This document shows positions 1 to 8,020 of a DNA stretch of 64,000 bases, one piece after another. This stretch comes from Allacma fusca (Eukaryota > Arthropoda > Collembola > Symphypleona > Sminthuridae): contig OX359245.1 of the NCBI GenBank assembly GCA_947179485.1, forward strand, positions 59,693,067-59,757,066, written 5' to 3'. Position numbers and translations under genes: made by a program. The notes under the pieces were generated by a model. It did no database searches. It had not been told where the DNA came from and was given only the letters and a program-made list of their open reading frames with translations. Position 1 is the stretch's first letter. Each line of letters opens with the position of its first letter.

Positions 1-1
1 A

Positions 2-991
2 AAGGAGAGGATGGAGCCACTAATTTCAAGTGAGTTCCCGACCCGTCCATGGTCAACCATAGGCATGGACCTCTTCCACAACGAAGGGAGAAACTACTTA
101 ATAGTCTCCGACTATTACTCAAGATACCCGGAGATAGTGCCATTATCGAGTACCACCTCAGATGCAATTATCCAACATTGCAAATCAATCTTTGCCAGAC
201 ACGGCATTCCGGACATAGTCAGGTCCGACAACGGGCCTCAGATCCAAGAAGCATTTAAATCGTTCGCGATTAAATGGGGATTCAATCATACCACATCAAG
301 CCCCCACTATCCACAAAGCAACGGGTTCATCGAGGTGATGGTCAAAACCATCAAACAATTGCTAAAGAAAAATCCTAAAGATTTTCAAGAAGCATTACTA
401 GAGTACAGGGGTACTCCACTGGACAACGGATACAGTCCATCTCAGTTATTGATGGGACGCCGCCTAAGGACTAGCTTACCCACAACTCAAAAGCTACTTC
501 ACCCCAAAGCAGTGATGGCAAAGAAAGTTCAAGACTTTGAGGTTTCCAAGAAACTGAAGAGCAAGGAGAATTTCGACAAGCGACATGGTGTAGTCGAAAA
601 ACCAGACCTTTCAATTGGACAACAAGTCTGGATCAAGGACAAGCAACTGTGGGGAACCATCCAAAGTCCTACCAAGGAACCAAGATCGTTCAACGTTCAA
701 ACTCCCCAAGGCACATACAGGAGGAACACTTCACAACTATATCCCATGACAACTCCAGTCAAGAAACAAGAGTTTGTGACACCTCCCGAAGAACCACCTT
801 CAACGCCAAGCCCGGCGAAGACTGAGATCATCCCGTATAGTACGACTCCCAGTCCCTTCAAACAGGTCAAGACTCCGAGTCCTATCCAAGCCAAGACATC
901 TACTCTCCCAAGACCAAGTAGATCCGAGCCAGTACAGAAGACCAGATCCGGAAGAATTACGAAGAAACCGGATAAATATGTAGCATCATAA
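2..991 (+). CDS. Ty3/gypsy pol polyprotein, integrase end (partial)
   Basis: This open frame enters from the left edge, so its first ATG at 11 is internal and the protein is the C-terminal part of a Pol polyprotein. Integrase inserts retroelement cDNA into chromosomes. The core is clear: counted from the ATG at 11, Asp20 lies in GMDLF, Asp73 in RSDNGPQ and Glu108 in QSNGFIEV, giving the DDE triad with 34 residues between the second Asp and the Glu. LLMGRRLRTSLP, the block that follows the core in Ty3/gypsy elements of the K02A2.6 type, comes next, and then a C-terminal domain (GQQVWIKD) and a Pro/Thr/Ser-rich basic tail. The frame is uninterrupted to the stop at 991, 71 bases before the LTR, which suggests a fairly young insertion. 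Protease, RT and RNase H would lie left of the window. Confidence 0.93.
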   Translation, partial: KERMEPLISSEFPTRPWSTIGMDLFHNEGRNYLIVSDYYSRYPEIVPLSSTTSDAIIQHCKSIFARHGIPDIVRSDNGPQIQEAFKSFAIKWGFNHTTSSPHYPQSNGFIEVMVKTIKQLLKKNPKDFQEALLEYRGTPLDNGYSPSQLLMGRRLRTSLPTTQKLLHPKAVMAKKVQDFEVSKKLKSKENFDKRHGVVEKPDLSIGQQVWIKDKQLWGTIQSPTKEPRSFNVQTPQGTYRRNTSQLYPMTTPVKKQEFVTPPEEPPSTPSPAKTEIIPYSTTPSPFKQVKTPSPIQAKTSTLPRPSRSEPVQKTRSGRITKKPDKYVAS

Positions 992-1050
992 TCATTTTCA
1001 CATGCTATGTTATTATTTCAATTCTTTTACATTTACAGATTTTGCAATCT

Positions 1051-1062
1051 TAAAGGAGAGGA
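1051..1062 (+). other. Polypurine tract of the plus-strand gypsy element
   Basis: A purine run (AAAGGAGAGGA) sits immediately 5' of the LTR-starting TG, where second-strand DNA synthesis is primed in LTR elements. The same 13 bases also occur by coincidence at 1-13, at the edge of the window inside the pol frame. Confidence 0.7.
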
Positions 1063-1424
1063 TGTGCGAAGATTACATATACAAGGCATTATTATATGAG
1101 CATTCATGTATGTATGTACATTGGCACGTGTCATTTGCCCACACTTCCTACCTCGCCCATTCCTGTCTATTCTTGTCTCAACAGGAATAATCCTGTCTCA
1201 ACCTGCACTCACAATCCTTACCATTGGAGGGCCTGAGAATACACACTCTCATGCCCACGAGGACTCTTCCTCCGACTCTCACACTTTACACACCTTACCT
1301 ATCTCTTCTCTCCCTCTTTACGCATTCGGACTTTCTTGAATAAATACTCTCTTCTTTCCTATTCTACAACGTCGTTATTCTCATCGTTCATTTTCCATTC
1401 ACGCTACCTCACGAGAATAATACA
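1063..1424 (+). repeat. 3' LTR of the plus-strand gypsy element
   Basis: It begins TGTGCGAAG directly after the polypurine tract and ends ...AATAATACA, so the ends are TGT...ACA. It contains an AATAAA poly(A) signal near 1,338. The length of 362 bp is normal for Ty3/gypsy. The 5' LTR is outside the window, so the exact right end rests on the TG/CA rule and on where the neighbouring minus-strand protease frame begins. Target duplications cannot be checked from here. Confidence 0.65.
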
Positions 1425-1880
1425 GTTAGTTTCCTGGTCTTTGTTAGAGTGAGTTTTATGTGACAGTTGAGTTCTGGTGGATGAGTTTTCTATGGGTTCC
1501 ACTGGAATTTCGCATTGTTCCTTAAGTGCATTATCGTGTTGTAGGAGCGTATGGATTAATGGAATTGGTCCAGTAAACTTGTTGAAGAGTAGATTTTGCT
1601 CCGTATTGATAATAAACCCTCCTTTTGAGTAGAGGAAGTCAGTTCCGAGGATGCAGTGAAGAGCCGTGGTAGTAGCAATGACGAAAGGGTGCAGGAACGT
1701 AGATTTTCCTATTTTAAGTTTGACGAGGGCCAGTCCCGTATTGGGCATGGTATTGCCTGATGCATCTATGAGTGTGAGATTGCTCTTTGTGATTTGTGTA
1801 CCATGAGGTACATACGATGGATGGATGAGAGAAGCAGCTGCTCCTGTGTCGATAAGACACGGGAGGCTGGTACCGTTAAT
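1404..1880 (-). CDS. Retroelement aspartic protease (partial)
   Basis: The minus-strand frame carries CLIDTGAAASLI, the retropepsin active-site motif, with Asp encoded at 1,850-1,848. About 60 residues later comes ILGTDFL, the matching ILG(T/R)DFL block near the retropepsin C-terminus. Retropepsins work as dimers and cut the Gag-Pol polyprotein. The frame differs from that of gag and the zinc knuckles, so a frameshift, programmed or mutational, lies between them. The last codons run 20 bases past the probable junction into the neighbouring LTR, so the final residues are chimeric. No RT is seen after it. Confidence 0.8.
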   Translation of the reverse strand: MNGTSLPCLIDTGAAASLIHPSYVPHGTQITKSNLTLIDASGNTMPNTGLALVKLKIGKSTFLHPFVIATTTALHCILGTDFLYSKGGFIINTEQNLLFNKFTGPIPLIHTLLQHDNALKEQCEIPVEPIENSSTRTQLSHKTHSNKDQETNCIILVR

Positions 1881-2146
1881 ATTGATAATGATTTTAAGTG
1901 AACACGATAGGGAGTGTACACCGATGTGAGGTGTACGGTCTGTGGTGATGGAAGGGATGATTAGTGGCTGTCCTGTGAGGTTTGGTGGTCCGCAGCTTGT
2001 ATAGGCAAAAGCTGGCGTTGGGGCAGGCCTTGTGGAGCCTGCCCGTTGGAGTTTAAAGGCTGGCTTTGTAGTTGCTGTTGTCTTTCTTCACGTCGTCGTT
2101 GCATATATTGTGGAAATTGTTGGTAATGTATAGCAACTGGCTGACG

Positions 2147-2431
2147 GCAGCGATTTGCATGATGTCCCGGACGGGAGCAACGACCGCAAATTTCTGTGGA
2201 TTGAGAGGCTGGATTCTGAGGCAGAGTAGGTTGAGTCGGGCAATACCTTGCTGTGTGTCCCGTTTGGTTACACTTGTAACACGTGTAGGTTCGTTGAATG
2301 TTAGAACCTAGTCCAGGTTGAAAATTGTTGTACTGGGAGCGTTGTGGCGGAGCACGTTGGGTGACAGCTATAATGGGAGCTTCTTTAGCTTCTAGTTTGT
2401 CGATTTTTTCGAGCAGTGTTGCGAGGGTTTT
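2147..2431 (-). pseudogene. Gag nucleocapsid region with two CCHC zinc knuckles
   Basis: In the same frame as the gag ORF to its right but beyond a TAA stop at 2,434-2,432, the minus strand encodes a short helical segment (LATLLEKIDKLEAKEA) and then two perfect C-x2-C-x4-H-x4-C knuckles: CYKCNQTGHTARYC (2,281-2,240) and CGRCSRPGHHANRC (2,188-2,147). Such knuckles bind the element's RNA during packaging. Because the stop separates capsid from nucleocapsid it is probably an inactivating mutation; known readthrough sites lie after nucleocapsid instead. Confidence 0.8.
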
Positions 2432-3643
2432 TTATAATGATGTTGGAAGAACAGGGGACTCAAGAGTAGCTGTACTGTTGTCTGGATGTGGAGTGGTGCA
2501 GGCCTCGTACTCACGCAAGGCATCCAAAAGATGCGTGAAGTTCTTAATTTTCAAAGTTTTACTTGTGATGAAAATTTTAACGGTAGTGTCGCGTTTTTCC
2601 AACAATGTTTTCACAGTAGTGGCTTCTGGGAATGATGACCAGTCCTTACCGGCAGCAGATTTCACACGTAAGACAAACCTGATTGGTTGCTCGTGGGGGA
2701 AGGGGGACATTGATAAAGCATCTAAAAGTTTACTTTTCCTGTCGGGAATATCCCGTGGCATTTTATTCAAGATTGCATCTCGAAACTGGGCGTAAGTCTG
2801 ATGAGAAGTTGATGTCAGATTATAGTAATGTGACAGGTAATCTTTGGCCGTCTTCGCAGCGTCGGAGAGCTTACGATACACATATGATTTCTTCATTTTA
2901 TCGTCTGTCACAAAGGTGTTGAAAAAGTCATCACAACGTAATAGGAATTCTGAAAGTTTATCGGATGAAATTTTGGAGGAAGGGTAAGTAGGTTTATCGA
3001 AGAGGAAACGGTTGTAGTCCATAGTTGTGTCTTTTGGAGGAATAGGGGGAGGAATAGGCGGGGGGTTTGGAGCTGGAGAAGCTGAACGTGAAGAAGAGGA
3101 GCTATTCGTAGCGGTGGTGAAATGGAGAGATTCAGAGTGCAGTGACTCTGTATCAGAGTCAGAGTCAGAAAGATGTGGAGGAGTTACGTTGATGTTATAG
3201 AGAGGGTTGTCACTGTCGTATGCGGCTGTGGTTTCAGCGTCGGGAATAAGGACGGCTGTGTTGTCTTGTGGAGCTTTATGGGACTGATTATCCTGAGTAT
3301 CCGGAGGAACGACGGGAGTAGAGAAAATGGCAGGGTACGTCTTTGTAGCAATGGCAATGAACTCCTGGTCTAAGAGAAATAGGCCTTCTTTGTACGCTTG
3401 TTGAGATGAGAAATGACAATGGTTGTGGGTGTATTTGGAGGTTAGATGAAATTCTTGTACCAAACCCAAGTAAGATGCGTAGCTGAGTAGATGGGAAATA
3501 TCGTGGCTGGAATTTTGTGCAGCTTGGAGCCGTGTTGTCCAGGCGAGGATTATAGGTGTGTAGCTGTGTGTTTCTATGACAAATGTAGGAGTCTTAGGTG
3601 TGGACACAGAGGAAGTAGTCGCTGTGACGGGAGTTGTAGTCAC
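2432..3643 (-). CDS. Retroelement Gag-like protein (capsid region)
   Basis: A 403-codon open frame whose first codon is GTG, so the true start is upstream or at an internal Met. The N-terminal third is Thr/Pro/Ser-rich, the middle has a poly-Pro stretch, and from about residue 205 a helical domain begins (FLFDKPTYP... SDKLSEFLLRCDDFF) with the flavour of a retrotransposon capsid: Tyr/Phe-rich, with YRKLSDAAKTAKDYL and an FRDAILNKMP segment. The identification depends mostly on position between the LTR/PBS and the zinc knuckles plus protease. It ends at a TAA beyond which the same frame continues into the knuckles. Confidence 0.7.
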   Translation of the reverse strand: MTTTPVTATTSSVSTPKTPTFVIETHSYTPIILAWTTRLQAAQNSSHDISHLLSYASYLGLVQEFHLTSKYTHNHCHFSSQQAYKEGLFLLDQEFIAIATKTYPAIFSTPVVPPDTQDNQSHKAPQDNTAVLIPDAETTAAYDSDNPLYNINVTPPHLSDSDSDTESLHSESLHFTTATNSSSSSRSASPAPNPPPIPPPIPPKDTTMDYNRFLFDKPTYPSSKISSDKLSEFLLRCDDFFNTFVTDDKMKKSYVYRKLSDAAKTAKDYLSHYYNLTSTSHQTYAQFRDAILNKMPRDIPDRKSKLLDALSMSPFPHEQPIRFVLRVKSAAGKDWSSFPEATTVKTLLEKRDTTVKIFITSKTLKIKNFTHLLDALREYEACTTPHPDNSTATLESPVLPTSL

Positions 3644-3941
3644 TGTAGGACAAAGTGCGGAGGCCAGTTGTGAAACTTGGATGTCCTCGATTTCCTCAAT
3701 GATGGATGCAAATTCAGTGGAATTAGTCTGCCAAAGTTGAAAGATGCGGAGAATTCTGGCTACGATTCTTGTAAATGTTTCGCGTGTGTTGAGGAATGTA
3801 CCTTCGGATGTAACGGCTGTAGTGAGTTGGAGATCATACAGGAGCTGCTGGTAGTGGCTGTACGTTAGGATGCTTGTACCAGATGCGTCGGCTTCTTGCT
3901 TGGTCTTAACGTCGTCAACGAGCTTCTGGGCTGTCTTCGAG

Positions 3942-4730
3942 CTAGTCTCGATTAGTGAAAAGCCGAGATGACGTTGGTTGTGGATGTGGAGCGAGAGGGG
4001 TGCCAGTTAGTGTAGGATGTTCAGAGGAATTAAAATTGTGAATTACTGATTGAGTCGTAACGAAGATGGAATCGTTATCTGCTGGACCAGATGAGACAGC
4101 GGGAGTGGAAGTCCTACTAGGGTTGAAACTCGCAAAGCCTCCAAGAGGGGTTGTGGGCTCCGGTGTTGGTCCTTCGGTGTCAGTTTCTCCTTCACTGGAT
4201 GGTACGTGGGTGAGGATGTCGTCTGGGACGGTCACCACGGTAGTTTCAGGCAGAGTCATGGTCGAACTATTTATTGATCGAGGAATTCGGCTGGGATTCT
4301 TCCGGATAACTTTAATGTCACTTCTATCAACTGGGTGTGGTTGAATGTCAGAGTCAATGTAACGAGGCAGTTTCTGCTTAAACAGTTTGTAGAACTTGTA
4401 AAGATAGAGTGCTCGTGTGGAGGATAGATGACTATATTTGGCACGTGCACGTAGTTGATCGTCAGGAGAAAGTTCAACTAGTGCGGCGTCACTTAGCACT
4501 AGAGCGATGTATTTTTGTTGATTGCAAATAATGTATTCTGGATGATTATCCAGTTCGACTACCCGGATAAAACGTATGTCGTGATGAGACATGAGACAAT
4601 TTGTAATAAATTTGGACAGGGCCTCCGGCGGAGGCTGACGCCACGAGGATTTTCGTTGATGATGTTGGAAAAAATTGGAAAATTTGGGCAGAGTTTGGTT
4701 GGAGGCTGACGCCACAAGTATTTTTTGCAC
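3942..4730 (-). CDS. Unidentified leader ORF of the minus-strand gypsy element
   Basis: A 262-codon minus-strand frame between the PBS and gag, in a different frame from gag. The first codon is GTG and in-frame Mets lie further in (for example MSHHDIRF). The protein is basic in the first half (LYKFYKLFKQKLPRYI) and acidic, Thr/Pro/Ser-rich and probably disordered in the second. It may be the true N-terminus of Gag separated by a frameshift, or a separate small ORF. A 15-bp direct repeat (GGAGGCTGACGCCAC) occurs twice near 4,632 and 4,701. I do not recognise a domain. Confidence 0.5.
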   Translation of the reverse strand: MQKILVASASNQTLPKFSNFFQHHQRKSSWRQPPPEALSKFITNCLMSHHDIRFIRVVELDNHPEYIICNQQKYIALVLSDAALVELSPDDQLRARAKYSHLSSTRALYLYKFYKLFKQKLPRYIDSDIQPHPVDRSDIKVIRKNPSRIPRSINSSTMTLPETTVVTVPDDILTHVPSSEGETDTEGPTPEPTTPLGGFASFNPSRTSTPAVSSGPADNDSIFVTTQSVIHNFNSSEHPTLTGTPLAPHPQPTSSRLFTNRD

Positions 4731-4807
4731 AGAAATTGTTCACAAATTAGTGGAAAAATAGTTTTATTATGGGCTTACGAACCTGAGTTTTTGTTGAGAA
4801 CCATCGA

Positions 4808-4825
4808 ACCCGCGCACCTCTACCA
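4808..4825 (-). other. tRNA primer-binding site
   Basis: Directly inside the LTR, with no spacer, the minus strand reads TGGTAGAGGTGCGCGGGT. TGG pairs with the CCA end of a tRNA primer, and the TTCGA-like bases that follow resemble a T-arm. I could not assign the tRNA. Confidence 0.7.
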
Positions 4826-5283
4826 TGTTAATATGGGTGTTGTTGTGGTTCGTAATTGTGTGCCCTCGGAGGAAAATAATGAATGGAAACCAATATAATT
4901 GAATTAAATGTGGAATTTTAGTAATATTGAGAGTGAGAGTTGAACTGGATGGGGAATAGTGTAGAAGGTAGAGAAGCAATTTCTTGGAGTGAGGGATTGC
5001 GGGAGCATGTCTCAAGATACAAGAAATACGACGCGTAAGTGCGTATAAGTAGTTACTCACGAGATATACTTTATTCATATATAGTGCGTAGATTTGATAC
5101 ACTTAGATGGTCTCACACGCGTTCCCTTGCTCTGCTTAGCTCAAGATCTGATGTTACTCTCCTCTGCTGTGCCTTCGCAGGCACGCGTTTTTATACGGAG
5201 GTGAGCTCCTTCGTGCCCACCTCCAGTATTCACTTCAGATTTCATTTTTAACCAATAATATTTAGTAAAGATAGTACCTAACA
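4826..5283 (-). repeat. 5' LTR of the minus-strand gypsy element
   Basis: The LTR has perfect 5-bp inverted ends (TGTTA...TAACA), is 458 bp long and abuts a TGG primer-binding site. On its coding strand a TATA box (GTATAAAAACGCG, near 5,200) precedes a GC-richer segment that would hold the transcription start. The promoter would drive the gag frames leftwards. Confidence 0.8.
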
Positions 5284-5439
5284 CGTTTTTCATGGAACCT
5301 TTACAACTGGGTAGTATAGATATGTATGCTGATGTAATTATTACATGTATTGAAAATCATAAAGCTAAATATCGGTTAACATTACATACATTGGACCTAA
5401 TACATATATAAATAAGCATTTGATGTAGTACATACACAT

Positions 5440-6256
5440 TAGGCATGTTCATATCGTTCGATTTTAAAATATCGTTCATATCGTTATCGTTCTCTGAAAA
5501 ATTACCGATAACGATATCGAGGAACGATATAACGATATATCACGTTGTGGCTTCTGGCATTATTTAACGAAAATTAATGAAACTTTAATTTCGTGTACAA
5601 GCTAATTATTATTACTCTACCTTAAGAACCAAATTTTCAACTAAAATTAGCACAGATTACATTTTATTCCAAATACATGAGTCAAAAAGTCATTGAGTTG
5701 AAAATATGTACAACTTGAAGCATTTCAAAGATAATAATGCATCAGTAAGAAAACAATAAAACTACACATTATAATTACACCATCGAATTTCTGTTCATCA
5801 TTACATTGACAACTGACGCCCGAATTCGGATAACCTTATTTGGGAACTTAAGTCATTCAAGTTTCTAACTTTTTCGAAGTTTTCAAACTAAAGTCAACAA
5901 ATTAGCGAAAATCCAAAATTATAGTTGCACATCTTTATTCGGAAAAATGTTAAATCCTGTGTATTAGAATGACGGCCAGTTCATTAATTTCAACTGTTAA
6001 ATGGATCAGGCATAAAATTAAAAAAATATCTTCAATATTTTTAGACCGAATTTGGTGCGGTATGATTTTATCCCCAAGTTTTGCTAGCATTTTTGTCAAA
6101 AAAATGTGCAATTCTTGTTATTACTCGCGAATGTACGATTAATCATGTGACGATATATCGTCGGGAAACCCCGATAAATATCGTGGTATATCGTTTCTAA
6201 AAAATGTACGATATGGACGATAATATCGTATCGGTATATCGTTATGAACATGCCTA
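5440..6256. mobile_element. Non-autonomous hAT-type element (MITE), 817 bp
   Basis: The ends are inverted repeats (TAGGCATGTTCATA / TATGAACATGCCTA) flanked by a perfect 8-bp duplication ATACACAT at 5,432-5,439 and 6,257-6,264. Eight-base duplications and short TIRs are the hAT signature. Both subterminal regions (5,455-5,545 and 6,145-6,245) are packed with ATATCG / CGATAT / CGTTATCG words in both orientations, as expected of transposase-binding arrays. The AT-rich interior has no credible reading frame. Confidence 0.9.
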
Positions 6257-6448
6257 ATACACATGCAACACGAAACCGCTTCAAATACTTAAAAACGTAG
6301 TCCGAATGCCTTTAATTGATTTAAAGTCAAGCAGCTGTGTTATTGGTTCGGGTTCGCGCGAGTTGTATTCCTTCGTTCTGACTGGTTGACCATAATAGGT
6401 CCTTCAAGCTGCCTTTTTAACTGAAGGGGTCGGATCATTAGTTCACTG

Positions 6449-6592
6449 TGAGTAGGTTTCCATTATATAGAAAACCATTATATGGAGGGAGTTTCCAATG
6501 TGAAAAGATTGGAGGTGGGACCGGGAAGTAAAATGTGTCCACTATTTACAGGAATCCATTATATGAACGGCCATTATATACAGGTTTTACTG
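6449..6592. mobile_element. Pogo/Tigger-like terminal fragment
   Basis: Repeated CCATTATATnn blocks end in ACAGGTTTTACTG followed by TA at 6,593. Read from the other side this is CAGTAAAACCTGTATATAATGG, the layout of pogo/Tigger termini with a TA target. Only one end is recognisable; no matching opposite TIR was found nearby. Confidence 0.55.
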
Positions 6593-6594
6593 TA

Positions 6595-7382
6595 TAAAGG
6601 ACAATGGTGCCAAATATATATGGTTCATCTATTTTCAAATAAATTCTGTGCAAAACAGAATGCATACCTTAAGGAAATTCATTTGAGCATATTATCACCA
6701 TTCCAAGGCAATTGTTGATGTGTTGGGAGCTGAAAATGTGTGGAACGTTTATCGTATATCCATTTGTGCTAATAATGCCTGATAACAAATAAGTCAATTC
6801 GAAACTCTTTTCAAGCAGATTTTTCTTCATAAGGCATCGTTTTTAATTATGTAAATCTTTTTTATCGTTGTTTCAGTATTTTTTGATTACTGAGGAGTCG
6901 ATTTTCAGTGTAACGAATGAAACTGACATGTTCTAATTGGAAAAGAAACCTATTTTCATTAGTAAGTACACTATCTATATAATGATTTCAAAAGGAACTG
7001 TAAAATCCTGCCGACTTAAGAACGACAATTATACCAATCTTAATACATAAAGTAATTACATTTTTAAAAATTAAGGTTTTAAGGGTTTATTTCAAATTTT
7101 GTATTTTATTTATATGCTATGTCAACTTTGGAAACAAATTAGCAACTAAAGATTATTGGACATGACGAAGAGAAATATTTTAAATTCAGTCTACTTAAAA
7201 TATTATCAACACCCTTTTGAAACTCAAAACACGTTTTTGGGATTCACGGCTAATTTGCGTGCAGTTATTATAAGTGTTGCCCTTATTCGTTAGGTTATCT
7301 TCAAATACCAATATTTAAATATGAAAGAAAAACTATTGCTGCTGGCAAAATGGAATCGTATTATGAACGTCCAAGCAACAAT
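6595..7382. other. AT-rich non-coding stretch
   Basis: No gene or repeat that I can support. The small frames here lack coding character. Confidence 0.6.
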
Positions 7383-7540
7383 CATGTGAAAACAAACACT
7401 CGCAAGCTGACATGATCTTGGATTCCAATGGCGTATGCACATATACTTCTGAAACTGTTTTCGCATGTGAAGAACACCACTAGCAAGCTGACATATACTT
7501 GGATTCCAAGGGCGTACAAATACTTCTAAAGCTGTTTTTG
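7383..7540. repeat. Two-copy tandem repeat, 81-bp period
   Basis: Two diverged copies start with CATGTGAA at 7,383 and 7,464. Both contain GCAAGCTGACAT and TTGGATTCCAA(T/G)GGCGTA. No coding function is evident. Confidence 0.75.
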
Positions 7541-7892
7541 CAGACTTAATTGGAACGTTTGTTGGCAAATTTTATTAGCAAAATCTCAATTTATTGAAAG
7601 TGACGACTTGAAATTTGCATCTCCGAAATATGGCAAATGAAGCAACACATTTTAAACGATCAGCTATTAAACATTATCACTTAAATAAAAATACCTTAAA
7701 ATGATTTGTGGTTTTGGGTAGAGTTTCCTAAGCGGACACTAGACATTTAAATATCATAGAAGATCAAGCAATTTTCTTACAATGATCCCACGTTCAATAT
7801 TCCAACATCCGGACTTCCTTGATGAACCGGAGGAGGTTGAGGGAATGTTAATTTGCAAACGTCGAAAGAAGAAACAACACTACCAGTTTGAC

Positions 7893-8020
7893 ACATTCTG
7901 CTTAAACATTTTCTTCGAAACATTCTGCTTAAATATCTTCTTCAAAACATTCTGCTTAAAAATCTTCTTCGAAACATTCTGCTTAAAAATCTTCTTCGAA
8001 ACATTCTGCTTAAACATTTC
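7893..8020. repeat. 27-bp coding minisatellite at the 3' end of the IR gene
   Basis: Nearly five copies of a 27-bp unit (AACATTCTGCTTAAAAATC plus TTCTTCGA) begin at about 7,892, 7,919, 7,946, 7,973 and 8,000. The period is a multiple of three, so on the minus strand each copy encodes the nonapeptide LSRMFRRRF at the receptor C-terminus. The plus strand of the same repeat is also open, but only as a by-product. Confidence 0.9.

Larger units (their letters stand above)
1425..5283 (-). mobile_element. Truncated minus-strand Ty3/gypsy element (5' half)
   Basis: Reading leftwards from 5,283 the parts are in the canonical order: LTR, primer-binding site, a leader ORF, gag, two zinc knuckles and an aspartic protease. 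The element stops inside or just after protease at the boundary of the plus-strand gypsy LTR, so RT, RNase H and integrase are absent. The simplest reading is that the plus-strand element inserted into this one, leaving the rest of its pol to the left of the window. Confidence 0.8.

Noticed and set aside
6325-6365. GGTTCGGGTTCG next to AAGCAGCTGTG as another CAGAGCTGCTT-type hAT end
   Set aside because: The motif array lies on the wrong side of the end sequence and no partner end or duplication is present.
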